DNA of 64,000 nucleotides from a virus. The notes under the pieces are model-generated. The model searched no databases. It was given only the letters and a program-made list of their open reading frames with translations, and was not told the origin of the DNA. The translations under genes were made by a program, and so were the position numbers. The stretch lies in IMG/VR virus record IMGVR_UViG_3300049215_000496, positions 1 through 64,000 of that record; one strand, written 5' to 3'. This document shows, one piece after another, positions 34,561 through 42,379 of this stretch. Position 1 is the stretch's first letter; each line of letters opens with the position of its first letter.

Positions 34561-35505
34561 GTGCGCATAGTCCAGGTGTTGCCCCCTGCTGGCGCAGGAG
34601 GCTTCGAGGAACTTGGGGCGAGCTTCAGCTCGATGCTTGCAGCATGCACCAGCAACCTTTCCGTGCACGTCAGCAGCATCGCCGCTGTGCTGCAAACAAA
34701 ACCCGCGTGCGATGTCGTGGCACATTCGTTCTGTGTGGCCAACCCTGAGATACTGAAAGCGTATCCACACGCGCGGCATGTAGAGATAATTGTCGGCAGC
34801 GATCTGGCCCCCACGCCCGGTGTTGATCGCGTCTATCCGTCCTGGGCGTGGCTGAATTTTTTGTGGGGTAAGTACGAGGCAAGGCACCTCGGGCGCGTAG
34901 GCGATGTCATGATCCCGCATTGGGTCAATCCAAGCGACTGGCCTCTAGGAGCGAAAACCGAGGACTTTTTGCTGTTCGTCGGGCGCCTCGTACCGCAAAA
35001 ATTCGGGCTGCTCCGTGCAATCGCAAGAGCGCTTCCGCGGCAAAAAATCGTAGTCGCAAGTGCGGGTGACCCGCGCGAGGTTGCAGGTATTCCCAACATC
35101 GATGTGATTGGATTCGCCGCGCCGAACAAGCTCGCGGGGCTCATGGGCAAAGCCAAAGCGGTGCTTTGTCCATCTCTTTACTGCGAGCCGTTTGGGCTTG
35201 CCGCAGTCGAGGCAGGGCTCACCGGTGCCCACGTGATCGCATCGAGGGTAGGCGGTTTCGTAGAAACACTGCCACCCAATTCAACACTGTGTAATCCAAA
35301 CAAACTAGAAGACTGGCTGGCAGCAATAGCTTCCACAGCGTGTAGCAATGATGAACGCGTTAAGCGTCGCGTTTGGCATATGTCGCACCACTCCCCGGAA
35401 GTGATTGCGCCTCAATACATCAAGTTTCTTTGTGCTGAAAAACGATCACCAGTACCGGTGTACGGACCACGTGGTACCGTTGCTGCAACATTAGAAAGGG
35501 TATGA
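34561..35505 (+). CDS. Glycosyltransferase, GT4-like (GT-B fold)
   Basis: 314 residues from a GTG directly after the fibre stop. The donor domain shows LLFVGRLVPQKFGLL, VIGFAAPNKLAGLMGKAK, and EPFGLAAVEAGLTGA, which gives E-x7-E. Its place between two fibre genes argues for a role in fibre glycosylation. The N-terminal acceptor domain is divergent. Coupled by direct adjacency to the fibre gene. Confidence 0.85.
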   Translation: MRIVQVLPPAGAGGFEELGASFSSMLAACTSNLSVHVSSIAAVLQTKPACDVVAHSFCVANPEILKAYPHARHVEIIVGSDLAPTPGVDRVYPSWAWLNFLWGKYEARHLGRVGDVMIPHWVNPSDWPLGAKTEDFLLFVGRLVPQKFGLLRAIARALPRQKIVVASAGDPREVAGIPNIDVIGFAAPNKLAGLMGKAKAVLCPSLYCEPFGLAAVEAGLTGAHVIASRVGGFVETLPPNSTLCNPNKLEDWLAAIASTACSNDERVKRRVWHMSHHSPEVIAPQYIKFLCAEKRSPVPVYGPRGTVAATLERV

Positions 35506-35508
35506 AAA

Positions 35509-36162
35509 ATGTCAACGACGAATGCCAAGAACCCAAAAATATTTTTTTCAGGTCCATTCACCGCTGCTGGTGCTACGTTGTACACGGTTCCGGCAGGAAC
35601 CAACGCAAACATCAAGCAAATACGAATTGCCAGCAACGTCAACAATGACACAACTGTCAACATAATAATGCAGTCTTATGCCGCTGCTCAAAACGTGGTG
35701 GTTCCAGCCAGGGGTGTGTTGAATTTGCTGTTTTCTGACGCGAATTTTACCCCTGGGCAGCAAATTCTCGCGTCATCTTCCGGAATATCCGGTGACTTAA
35801 CAGTGCTTATAGACGGAGAAGAATACTATCTGCTCAACACACGTTTTTCCGCTGTTGGGGTCGATGCTGCTCAACACACGCTGTTCACGGTTCCGGCCAA
35901 CGAACAGTATCTGATCAAGCACATACGCATAGCCAACAGCGACGGCTCGCCACACGGGATGCAACTGTCTATTGGACCATTGGCGGCCCCTCTGGCGTAT
36001 CTCAGATCGAATGGCAACGGTGATACTGTGCCTGCAGGCGGCGGTGTGGACATGTGGATGCAAACTCCTGTGAACACAGGGGAAATATTCCAATATCAAG
36101 CAGGTGCTGTTGGCGTCATGAACATCACCGTCGATATTGAGCGAAAGATTCTGACAGCCTAG
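35509..36162 (+). CDS. Beta-sandwich protein of two related domains
   Basis: 217 residues with an internal duplication: TLYTVPAGTNANIKQIRIAS (residues about 23-42) and HTLFTVPANEQYLIKHIRIA (about 123-142) start two similar domains of about 100 residues. Such T-V-P-A-G domains are common in phage receptor-binding and decoration proteins. Lies between a glycosyltransferase and the second collagen fibre. More AT-rich than the neighbours. Confidence 0.65.
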   Translation: MSTTNAKNPKIFFSGPFTAAGATLYTVPAGTNANIKQIRIASNVNNDTTVNIIMQSYAAAQNVVVPARGVLNLLFSDANFTPGQQILASSSGISGDLTVLIDGEEYYLLNTRFSAVGVDAAQHTLFTVPANEQYLIKHIRIANSDGSPHGMQLSIGPLAAPLAYLRSNGNGDTVPAGGGVDMWMQTPVNTGEIFQYQAGAVGVMNITVDIERKILTA

Positions 36163-36209
36163 AAATCGAATTCGTAAAAACCTGCACGCCGTTTTGGAGG
36201 GCACCCGAA

Positions 36210-37190
36210 ATGTTAGATGGCAGCTACGTCACAGGGTACAACGCTGAGAGCAACAACCTCATCCAAGGAGAGGTTGTGCGCGTGTTTTCGTCCGGTGGGC
36301 AGAAGCGCGTCGTGCGCGCGCAGGCTCCGAGCGCGCTGCAAGGGCTCCTAGGCGTGGTCCACTCGGGCGTGGTTGGCCCGGGTGGACCTGTGGTCGTTGC
36401 AGCTATCGCATCCGCGGCCGTCAAGATCCTGCTCGATACAGGGCTCACGCCGATTGACGGAGGAACGTTATACGTGTCGGCTGTGACCGCCGGACGGGCG
36501 ACGACCACCATGTCCGGCGCAGCGCTCGCCATCGCATACGACATCTCGAAGTACGCAACGACCACATCCGTGATCGGCATACTGGCGCAAAATACCGGAC
36601 TGGGCGCAACGGGTGTTGGTGGAGCCACTGGTGCGACCGGAGCAGCAGGCGCAACGGGCACAGCCGGAACGGCTGGAACAGCAGGCGCAACGGGAGCTAC
36701 CGGTGTGGGCGCGACCGGCGCTACCGGTGCCGCGGGCACTCCTGGAGGAGCAACAGGGGCTACCGGTGTGGGCGCGACCGGCGCTACCGGCGCGGTGTTC
36801 TTTTCGCCGTTTCTGTTTGGGCGCCAAGCCAGTCAGATCCCCAGTGATTCGAATTGGTCCTTGTCGCCGAGTGGCTTCGACATCGTCAGCGACGGTCCGG
36901 GTTGGATGACATTCCAGCAGACCAATTTCGTTGATCTGGAAATGTTAATAACGTTCTTGACGTGGGTCGGCGGCGGTAACGCGAGCTTTCAGGTGCAGCA
37001 CAGAGCTACCCCGGGCGTCGGCGCTTGGACCACCGACTGCACCATATCGATTCCAAGCGGCACAACAGGTCGACAGCACACCACGGTGCCTGCCACGATC
37101 CCAGCAGCGGCCGAAGTGCGGCTGCTCGCGTCCGTGCCTGCGTCCACGGACCTGACCGTGATCGATTGGTCGATCTTCCTGTTCAACTAG
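36210..37190 (+). CDS. Collagen-like fibre 2
   Basis: 326 residues with a strong GGAGGG Shine-Dalgarno. Residues 1-130 are the attachment domain shared with the giant fibre. Residues about 130-195 are Gly-X-Y repeats rich in G-A-T, and the last 130 residues are a beta-sandwich knob, unrelated to the knob of the giant fibre. Two fibres with one shared base and different tips suggest alternative receptors or spikes at equivalent virion sites. Confidence 0.85.
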   Translation: MLDGSYVTGYNAESNNLIQGEVVRVFSSGGQKRVVRAQAPSALQGLLGVVHSGVVGPGGPVVVAAIASAAVKILLDTGLTPIDGGTLYVSAVTAGRATTTMSGAALAIAYDISKYATTTSVIGILAQNTGLGATGVGGATGATGAAGATGTAGTAGTAGATGATGVGATGATGAAGTPGGATGATGVGATGATGAVFFSPFLFGRQASQIPSDSNWSLSPSGFDIVSDGPGWMTFQQTNFVDLEMLITFLTWVGGGNASFQVQHRATPGVGAWTTDCTISIPSGTTGRQHTTVPATIPAAAEVRLLASVPASTDLTVIDWSIFLFN

Positions 37191-37211
37191 ACATTCGTGC
37201 TGTGTGTCTGG

Positions 37212-37217
37212 CATTCT
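37212..37217 (+). promoter_or_regulatory. Leaderless-type -10 element, CATTCT
   Basis: CATTCT, seven bases, ATG at 37225. Weaker because of the first base. Confidence 0.35.
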
Positions 37218-37224
37218 CTTCCGG

Positions 37225-38376
37225 ATGCCACCCACCATACATCTGATCGCCCCCTTTCACACGATCACGAACACCGCGCATTCGCACTGTGCCTTTACAC
37301 AAAAGGCTCTGCGCTTTTCAAAGATGATGCACTTGGCGGCTGCCCCGTACCATGTGATCGAGTATTCGAACGAGGGCTCTGAATCTGAAGCCGATGAGCA
37401 CGTGGTGATGCTCACCGCAGACGAATACCGCACGTTCTACAAGCCCGAAACCAGCTCACCGGGTGCCCAAGCCAACATCAATACTCCCGGCTGCACCTTG
37501 TTCAAATCGCGGCTCGTATCTGCCATCGAGCAGCGCGCCCGCATGGGAGATCTCGTTGCCCACGTTTTCGGGCCGTCGCTGCACACAGCTGTCGTCCAAC
37601 GTTTTCCGGGGCTCATCCACGTTGAGACAGGCATCGGGTATCCATGGAGTCCAATGGGGGCTTATCCGATCTTCGAGTCCGAAGCCTGGCGGCACTACCA
37701 GTGGGGACGCCACGGCAATCCGGGCGGCGTGCTGCCGACAGGAAACATTGCGTTGACACCGTCACGCACGTGGGTGATTCCGAACTACTTCGACGAGGAG
37801 GACTGGCCGTTGAACGTCGATCCTGAAAACAGCGTGGTGTTCATGTCGAGATTCGTTGTCGACAAGGGCATCGACATGCTTGCGCGCGTGATCCAGGCAT
37901 GGGATCGCAAACACCCGGGGGACGGCCTGAAATTCGTGTTGGCGGGTATGGGGGATTTTCTTGGCTGGGCAAGCAGCAGCGGGTTCTCATCAACAGAGCT
38001 GGATCGCATCGCGTACCGCGGTGTTGTGACAGGAAAAGATCGTGCCTCCTTGCTGGGCAGTGGGAAAGCATTCATCTTGCCGACGATATTCGTCGAGCCA
38101 TTTGGGGGTGCAGCTGTGGAATCGATGCTGTGCGGGACACCTGTGCTCGTGCCCAGTTTTGGAGCTTTCACCGAAACCGTGCGACACCGCGAAACCGGAT
38201 TTCACTGCCGAACCGTCGAGGATTACGTTCTGGGAATCGAAACGGCGTGCAATTTCTCGCGCGACGATCGCACGGCTATCGCCACAGAAACCAGGCGACG
38301 CTACACCCTCGAAGCGTGCGCCGCGCTGTACGATACGGTGTTCACGCAACTTTCGCAGCGCCCTGGTATCGAATAA
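37225..38376 (+). CDS. Glycosyltransferase, GT4 (GT-B fold)
   Basis: 383 residues. VVFMSRFVVDKGIDML, FVLAGMGDFLGW, YRGVVTGKDRASLLGSGKAF and EPFGGAAVESMLCGTPVL are the ordered GT4 donor-domain motifs, with E-x7-E. The start is placed at the ATG at 37225; a GTG at 37204 is possible. It follows collagen fibre 2 as the previous GT4 follows fibre 1. Probably adds sugar to a fibre or to host glycan. Confidence 0.88.
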   Translation: MPPTIHLIAPFHTITNTAHSHCAFTQKALRFSKMMHLAAAPYHVIEYSNEGSESEADEHVVMLTADEYRTFYKPETSSPGAQANINTPGCTLFKSRLVSAIEQRARMGDLVAHVFGPSLHTAVVQRFPGLIHVETGIGYPWSPMGAYPIFESEAWRHYQWGRHGNPGGVLPTGNIALTPSRTWVIPNYFDEEDWPLNVDPENSVVFMSRFVVDKGIDMLARVIQAWDRKHPGDGLKFVLAGMGDFLGWASSSGFSSTELDRIAYRGVVTGKDRASLLGSGKAFILPTIFVEPFGGAAVESMLCGTPVLVPSFGAFTETVRHRETGFHCRTVEDYVLGIETACNFSRDDRTAIATETRRRYTLEACAALYDTVFTQLSQRPGIE

Positions 38377-38379
38377 ACT
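38374..38379 (+). promoter_or_regulatory. Leaderless-type -10 element, TAAACT
   Basis: TAAACT, which includes the stop of the previous gene, then seven bases, ATG at 38387. GGAGG also lies one base before the ATG, too close for normal use. Confidence 0.5.
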
Positions 38380-38386
38380 TGGAGGC

Positions 38387-39043
38387 ATGGGGACTCGCGC
38401 AACCGGCATCGATGTGTCGTCGTACCAAGCTCACGTCAATTGGCCGACTGTGTACGCTTCCGGTGTCCGCTTCGTGGGCATCAAAGCTTCCGAAGGTCGC
38501 ACCCACATAGATACACAATTCGAAACACACCGAGCAGGCTTCCGCGGGTGCCCCTTCACGCTAGGTGTGTTTTACCACTTCGCGCGCCCGGGCGATCCTA
38601 AAGAGCAGGCTGCGTTGTTTCTCAAAACGGTTGGGCCGCTCCTCGACAACGAGCGCCTGGCGTTGGACTTCGAACTAGCACTCACGCTCGTGCCTGCAGA
38701 TAGCTTGGCATGGATCGACACGTTTTTCGGCGAGCTGCGCAAGGCATACAGTGATCGGCGCCATCTCATTTACACTTCCAAGCGGATCTGGAAGAGCATT
38801 GGGGATCCTGACTGGTCCGGGGCGCGGAACGTAGATCTGTGGGCACCGCGGTACAACAGCATCGGGCACGAGCCCGAGGTGCCCAGACCATGGTCCGAGT
38901 GGCACATCTGGCAATGGACCGATGGGGGCCTGCAAGAGACTCCCGGTGTCGGCCGTTGTGATGCAAACGTATTTTGCGGGGACAATGAAGCGCTGACGGC
39001 GTACGCGAAGCTGGACGAGGATCTCACGCCTGTTGTGGCGTGA
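38387..39043 (+). CDS. GH25 lysozyme (endolysin)
   Basis: 218 residues. ATGIDVSSYQAHVNW and FVGIKASEG open the GH25 barrel, RLALDFELAL holds the catalytic acidic pair (near residues 90-92), and WQWTDGG closes it. It is a muramidase that cuts peptidoglycan for host lysis or entry. No signal peptide and no separate wall-binding domain, so it needs a holin; a two-helix candidate lies convergently at 39044-39205. The frame is open upstream to 38042 but the catalytic domain starts here. Confidence 0.92.
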   Translation: MGTRATGIDVSSYQAHVNWPTVYASGVRFVGIKASEGRTHIDTQFETHRAGFRGCPFTLGVFYHFARPGDPKEQAALFLKTVGPLLDNERLALDFELALTLVPADSLAWIDTFFGELRKAYSDRRHLIYTSKRIWKSIGDPDWSGARNVDLWAPRYNSIGHEPEVPRPWSEWHIWQWTDGGLQETPGVGRCDANVFCGDNEALTAYAKLDEDLTPVVA

Positions 39044-39205
39044 TCATCTCAACCGCAAGACACCGCTGCCAGACGCGACGAGCCCCGCTGCAAGCCCTGC
39101 CGTGAAGCACGCCAGGCCGATCGCCTGCACCTTCCCGTTGTTGGACACCAAATACGCGAGCAGCCCGAGGACCGCCACCAGAACGGCAAACAGTTGGATT
39201 GTCAT
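39044..39205 (-). CDS. Holin-like two-span membrane protein
   Basis: 53 residues with two hydrophobic helices (FAVLVAVLGLLAYLV and AIGLACFTAGLAAGLVA) and a short charged loop. It abuts the lysozyme gene end to end on the other strand. Size and topology fit a class II holin. It starts on an ATG seven bases after TATCCT. A virion membrane protein is the alternative. Confidence 0.55.
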   Translation of the reverse strand: MTIQLFAVLVAVLGLLAYLVSNNGKVQAIGLACFTAGLAAGLVASGSGVLRLR

Positions 39206-39212
39206 GCGGGGC

Positions 39213-39218
39213 AGGATA
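39213..39218 (-). promoter_or_regulatory. Leaderless-type -10 element, TATCCT
   Basis: TATCCT, seven bases, ATG at 39205. Confidence 0.6.
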
Positions 39219-39228
39219 GCACGGGGGG

Positions 39229-40554
39229 TTACACCCGCACGATTTTGTCCGAGACGATGCCCTTCGTTGCGTTTCGGCAATCCACGACACGTTGCGATTC
39301 AGCCACAAGTTTCGTGTAGTCGACGTTTACATGATCTGTGACGATCACGGCACAATCGTAGTATCCATACTGCGGCACGAAGCTGAGCCCGCTGACCATT
39401 AGATCGCCAACCTTCAAATTCAAAGCGGGCACATGCTTGTCGTAGAACTCGACCGCAGCGCCGCGTGCCAGCAGGCCCTCAATGACGTCGAACGCAGGGG
39501 ACTCTCGCACGTCGTCCACGTCGCGCTTGTACGTCACACCGACAATGAGAATCTTAGAGCCTCTCACAGCTTTGAATCGATCGTTCAGGGCGTCCGCTAC
39601 ACGCTGCACCACGAACGCAGGCATCGCACTGTTCACCGCGTCAGCCAGATCGATGAACCTCGGAGCGTACTTCAACGTGCGCAACCGCCAGGCAAGATAC
39701 CGCGGGTCCACCGGGATGCAGTGGCCGCCTAGCCCTGGGCCTGGGTAGAATGGCATAAACCCGAAGGGCTTGGTCGCTGCCGCGTCGATCAGCTCCCATA
39801 CGTCGAGCTTGAGGTGCTGACACATGATAGCGATTTCGTTAACGAGCCCGATGTTGACAGCTCGAAACGTGTTCTCTAGCAGCTTGGTCATCTCGGCCGC
39901 GTCGGTAGAAGACACCGGAACCACCGTGTCCACAAACGTGCTGTAGAACGCCATGGCGAGTTCGCGGCTGATCGTGGACGCTCCTCCGACGATCTTTGGT
40001 GTGTTTTGGATCCCGTAGGTCTTGTTGCCGGGATCAACCCGTTCGGGGGAGAATGCCAGGAAAAAGTGCTGATTGAGGTGCTTCGGTATCGAGCCGATCG
40101 TACACGACTCCAGCAGCGGACGCGCGACTTCCCGAGTGAAACCTGGAAACGTCGTGCTCTCGATGATCACCAACTGCGGGCGAACAGCCCCAATGGCACG
40201 CACATCGTTCAGCGCCGTCACCACGAACGAGTTGTCTGGATCTTTGGTCTTGTTCAACGGTGTCGGTACGCACACGACGATGATGTCCGCGTGTTTGAGC
40301 CCTTGCGGCGATTCTGCCGCACGAAAGGCGCTGTTCATCTCGTTAAGCTGCGCGACCTTCTTCGGATCCGTGTCAAAGATGCTTGTGTGAAATCCCACTT
40401 TTGAAATTTCAATCGCCAGGGGCAGCCCGACGTACCCGCCGCCGATGACAACGACTTTGGCTGTGCGTGATTCGATCAGATCCAGTAGCTCCGCATCAGG
40501 CGTAGGCGTTGGCGATCCGTTATTCCATTCGTCGTATTCTTCTTCAGTTGTCAT
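39229..40554 (-). CDS. wbpA: UDP-N-acetylglucosamine 6-dehydrogenase (WbpA-like)
   Basis: 441 residues. VIGGGYVGLPLAIEISKVGF is the NAD-binding start, VPTPLNKTKDPDNSF and IIESTTFPGFT follow, and PGPGLGGHCIPVDPRYL carries the catalytic cysteine. The LNKTKDPD and FFLAFSPERVDPGN versions are those of WbpA-type enzymes rather than ManNAc or glucose dehydrogenases. It oxidises UDP-GlcNAc to UDP-GlcNAcA, the substrate of the WlbA-like enzyme at 1770. Last gene of a leftward operon with the integrase; its start lies inside the 35-residue gene upstream. Confidence 0.88.
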   Translation of the reverse strand: MTTEEEYDEWNNGSPTPTPDAELLDLIESRTAKVVVIGGGYVGLPLAIEISKVGFHTSIFDTDPKKVAQLNEMNSAFRAAESPQGLKHADIIVVCVPTPLNKTKDPDNSFVVTALNDVRAIGAVRPQLVIIESTTFPGFTREVARPLLESCTIGSIPKHLNQHFFLAFSPERVDPGNKTYGIQNTPKIVGGASTISRELAMAFYSTFVDTVVPVSSTDAAEMTKLLENTFRAVNIGLVNEIAIMCQHLKLDVWELIDAAATKPFGFMPFYPGPGLGGHCIPVDPRYLAWRLRTLKYAPRFIDLADAVNSAMPAFVVQRVADALNDRFKAVRGSKILIVGVTYKRDVDDVRESPAFDVIEGLLARGAAVEFYDKHVPALNLKVGDLMVSGLSFVPQYGYYDCAVIVTDHVNVDYTKLVAESQRVVDCRNATKGIVSDKIVRV

Positions 40555-40651
40555 CGACTACCCTTTCATGCGCAAGCTCCCACCGATCGTTTTTGAATTT
40601 CCACGAAAGTTCACTGAACAGCAACCACGCTTCATATTCATCGTGTGTCAT
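40544..40651 (-). CDS. 35-residue acidic/aromatic miniprotein
   Basis: Short gene in the integrase operon. It overlaps the upstream gene's end by 14 bases and the wbpA start by 11 bases. Acidic and tryptophan-rich (DEYEAWLLFSELSWKF). No known family. Confidence 0.4.
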   Translation of the reverse strand: MTHDEYEAWLLFSELSWKFKNDRWELAHERVVDDN

Positions 40652-40802
40652 TGAACACCCGAAACCTGAAGCACGTAAGGCATTTCGGTTCTCCGATCAA
40701 CCTTCGAATCGTGTTATCAATAGTTTTGAGTGTGCTCCTAGCGAGTTCACGTTGACGTTTTTTAACGCGTCGGCGTTTGATACGTCGTTTACGTTTTGTC
40801 AT
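40638..40802 (-). CDS. 54-residue very basic protein with CxxC
   Basis: The start overlaps the integrase stop (ATGA), so it is translated with the integrase. The first 20 residues are mostly Arg and Lys, then a helix (TLKTIDNTIRRLIG) and PKCLTC. It could be a DNA-binding accessory such as an excisionase-like helper; that is a guess from position and charge. Confidence 0.5.
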   Translation of the reverse strand: MTKRKRRIKRRRVKKRQRELARSTLKTIDNTIRRLIGEPKCLTCFRFRVFNDTR

Positions 40803-41644
40803 CTGGGCACCACATCCGGTTTCACTCCGCGCAACCCCAACAAAGCCCCGTCCAGTCGGGCCGCGGCTGCCTTGGTTCCTCGTGCGTATCCCAACGTGAC
40901 GGCGAGATTCCGGTGCCCGACGTGTTCCTGGACAACCACCGGCACCACCCCCGCCTCCAGCAAGTGCGTGACGATCGAGTGCCTGAATACGTGCGGATGC
41001 CGGCGCTCGACCTCAACACCGATCTCCTTGAGCACACTGTCCGCCAGCGCCGCGACCTCGTGCCGAGACACTCCCCAACGCTTGCCTGTCGTCCCGCAGT
41101 GATAGCAGTCGATCTTCTGGACCTGCTTGCTTTTGCTCGTCGTGAGCTGCCCCGAGCCCTGACACGGGTAGCAGTCCCCTGGTTGCGCGCTCGGGAACAG
41201 AAACGGCTTTTGTTCAACTGCGACGATGCTGTCAGGCTGCACCTTGAGCCACGGAGGGAGCGCGGCCCGGCACTCGTGCAGGAGAGCATCCCATTCGCGC
41301 TCGGCGCCGTGCTTCAGGTGCACCACACGGGCGCGGCTGTTGTGTGTGTCGACGTCCTTCAAGAGCTGCAAGCCGGGCTCGGACGCGCGGGCGCCCCACT
41401 CGTAGAGCCAGGCAAGAAGCGCGTACTCGAATGGGCCTCGGGCTTTGGCGACGGCGAGGGCACGATTGACCTCGTCGACTTCGAGCACGGCTTTCTCGTT
41501 ACGGGTTGTGGGCATCGTCTTTGACAGTCTTAGGTGTTGAGCTTTTTCCACCAGCGAGCGCTGCACCGCCAGAAACTCACCTTGGAATTCTCCTTCTTGA
41601 CCACTGTCTGTTTCCGCTGCATCATCACCGCACACTACCTGCAA
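40799..41644 (-). CDS. Tyrosine recombinase (integrase) with inserted zinc-knuckle module
   Basis: 281 residues; the start is uncertain (TTG at 41644; an ATG at 41515 is possible). The catalytic set is visible: arginine in WGARASEPGL, HVFRHSIVTHLLEAG (H-x-x-R), VGHRNL and the tyrosine in TLGYARGT. Between the first Arg and the H-x-x-R box lies an insertion with two C-x2-C pairs (CYPCQGSGQ and CYHCGTTGK), a DnaJ-like zinc finger. There is little room for an N-terminal core-binding domain. The neighbouring basic miniprotein could assist it. Confidence 0.85.
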   Translation of the reverse strand: MQVVCGDDAAETDSGQEGEFQGEFLAVQRSLVEKAQHLRLSKTMPTTRNEKAVLEVDEVNRALAVAKARGPFEYALLAWLYEWGARASEPGLQLLKDVDTHNSRARVVHLKHGAEREWDALLHECRAALPPWLKVQPDSIVAVEQKPFLFPSAQPGDCYPCQGSGQLTTSKSKQVQKIDCYHCGTTGKRWGVSRHEVAALADSVLKEIGVEVERRHPHVFRHSIVTHLLEAGVVPVVVQEHVGHRNLAVTLGYARGTKAAAARLDGALLGLRGVKPDVVPR

Positions 41645-41696
41645 GAGTGGAGTCTTGCAAGAATTAAGTTACGCTACGTAACACTACGCACTGCGT
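41641..41696. promoter_or_regulatory. Cluster of three inverted repeats between integrase and rightward genes
   Basis: GCAAGA/TCTTGC (41641-41658), GTTACG-CTA-CGTAAC (41668-41682) and ACGCA-C-TGCGT (41686-41696) in a 90-base divergent region. Candidate operators or part of an attachment site; the core of an att site cannot be confirmed here. Confidence 0.45.
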
Positions 41697-41722
41697 TATT
41701 GACGGTTGCGGTGCGGTGGAGC

Positions 41723-41728
41723 TATGAT
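41723..41728 (+). promoter_or_regulatory. Leaderless-type -10 element, TATGAT
   Basis: TATGAT, seven bases, ATG at 41736. TTGACG lies 22 bases upstream (41700-41705 region), so spacing to it is long. Confidence 0.55.
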
Positions 41729-41735
41729 TCAAAGC

Positions 41736-42029
41736 ATGGCTCGCCAAGTCCAAAAAGAAATCGCGCAGCTCATCGCACGCGGCCCGCAATCGCGCGGGCG
41801 AGGCAGCGCTCCGAGCGTCTGCGAAGTGCGATCGATGACACACGGCGAAGCTTGTCGAATACGCGCGTGCATCGACTGCGGCGCTCCGGGCGGCCAGTTG
41901 CTCAAAACGACCAAGGGGGAAAATCCCGGGCGGCTCTTGCGCCTCTGCGCAGCGTGTTTGCGTGGCGGCGTTTGGTGGTGCTTCGGGCTTGTCGATCGGG
42001 ATCCGTTGCCTCTCGAAGAAGTTGCCTGA
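41736..42029 (+). CDS. Small zinc-ribbon protein
   Basis: 97 residues from the ATG set by the promoter. Two C-x2-C pairs (CIDCGAPGG and LCAACLRGG) about 28 residues apart make a zinc ribbon; the N-terminal part is basic. First gene of the rightward group next to the integrase, coupled to the next gene by a TGATG overlap. Could be a regulator; no family named. Confidence 0.6.
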   Translation: MARQVQKEIAQLIARGPQSRGRGSAPSVCEVRSMTHGEACRIRACIDCGAPGGQLLKTTKGENPGRLLRLCAACLRGGVWWCFGLVDRDPLPLEEVA

Positions 42030-42283
42030 TGCCCAGACCTCGCGGAAAACACGGGCGAGATGCCAGCACGGCCATCGCCATACGTGTACCGGATGACCTC
42101 CTAGAACTACTGCGCCAGGCGGCCGGTGCCGACGGTGGATCAGCGTTCGCCGAATGGTTTCGCAACGTGCTTCGACGGCAGGTCAACATACCGATTGACT
42201 ACGAAGCTGGCTACGAAGAGGGCAAAGCCGCAGGGTGGGCTGACGCACAAGAGCGTTTCCGTGCGGCTATGAAGGGGGTGTAA
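42029..42283 (+). CDS. Ribbon-helix-helix-like DNA-binding protein
   Basis: 84 residues. AIAIRVPDDLLELLRQAAGA has the strand then helix of a ribbon-helix-helix repressor, after a basic arm, and FAEWFRNVLRRQV supplies the second helix. The C-terminal part is charged and helical. Position beside the integrase and a cluster of inverted repeats makes a local repressor plausible. Confidence 0.6.
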   Translation: MPRPRGKHGRDASTAIAIRVPDDLLELLRQAAGADGGSAFAEWFRNVLRRQVNIPIDYEAGYEEGKAAGWADAQERFRAAMKGV

Positions 42284-42379
42284 TTTGGTGACGCCATTAA
42301 GTGTTCCAAGACCTGCAATGGTAACTGCACAAATGCGACTTCGAGCTGCTGCTCGTAGCCACCGGTTGGCTAGCTGAGT

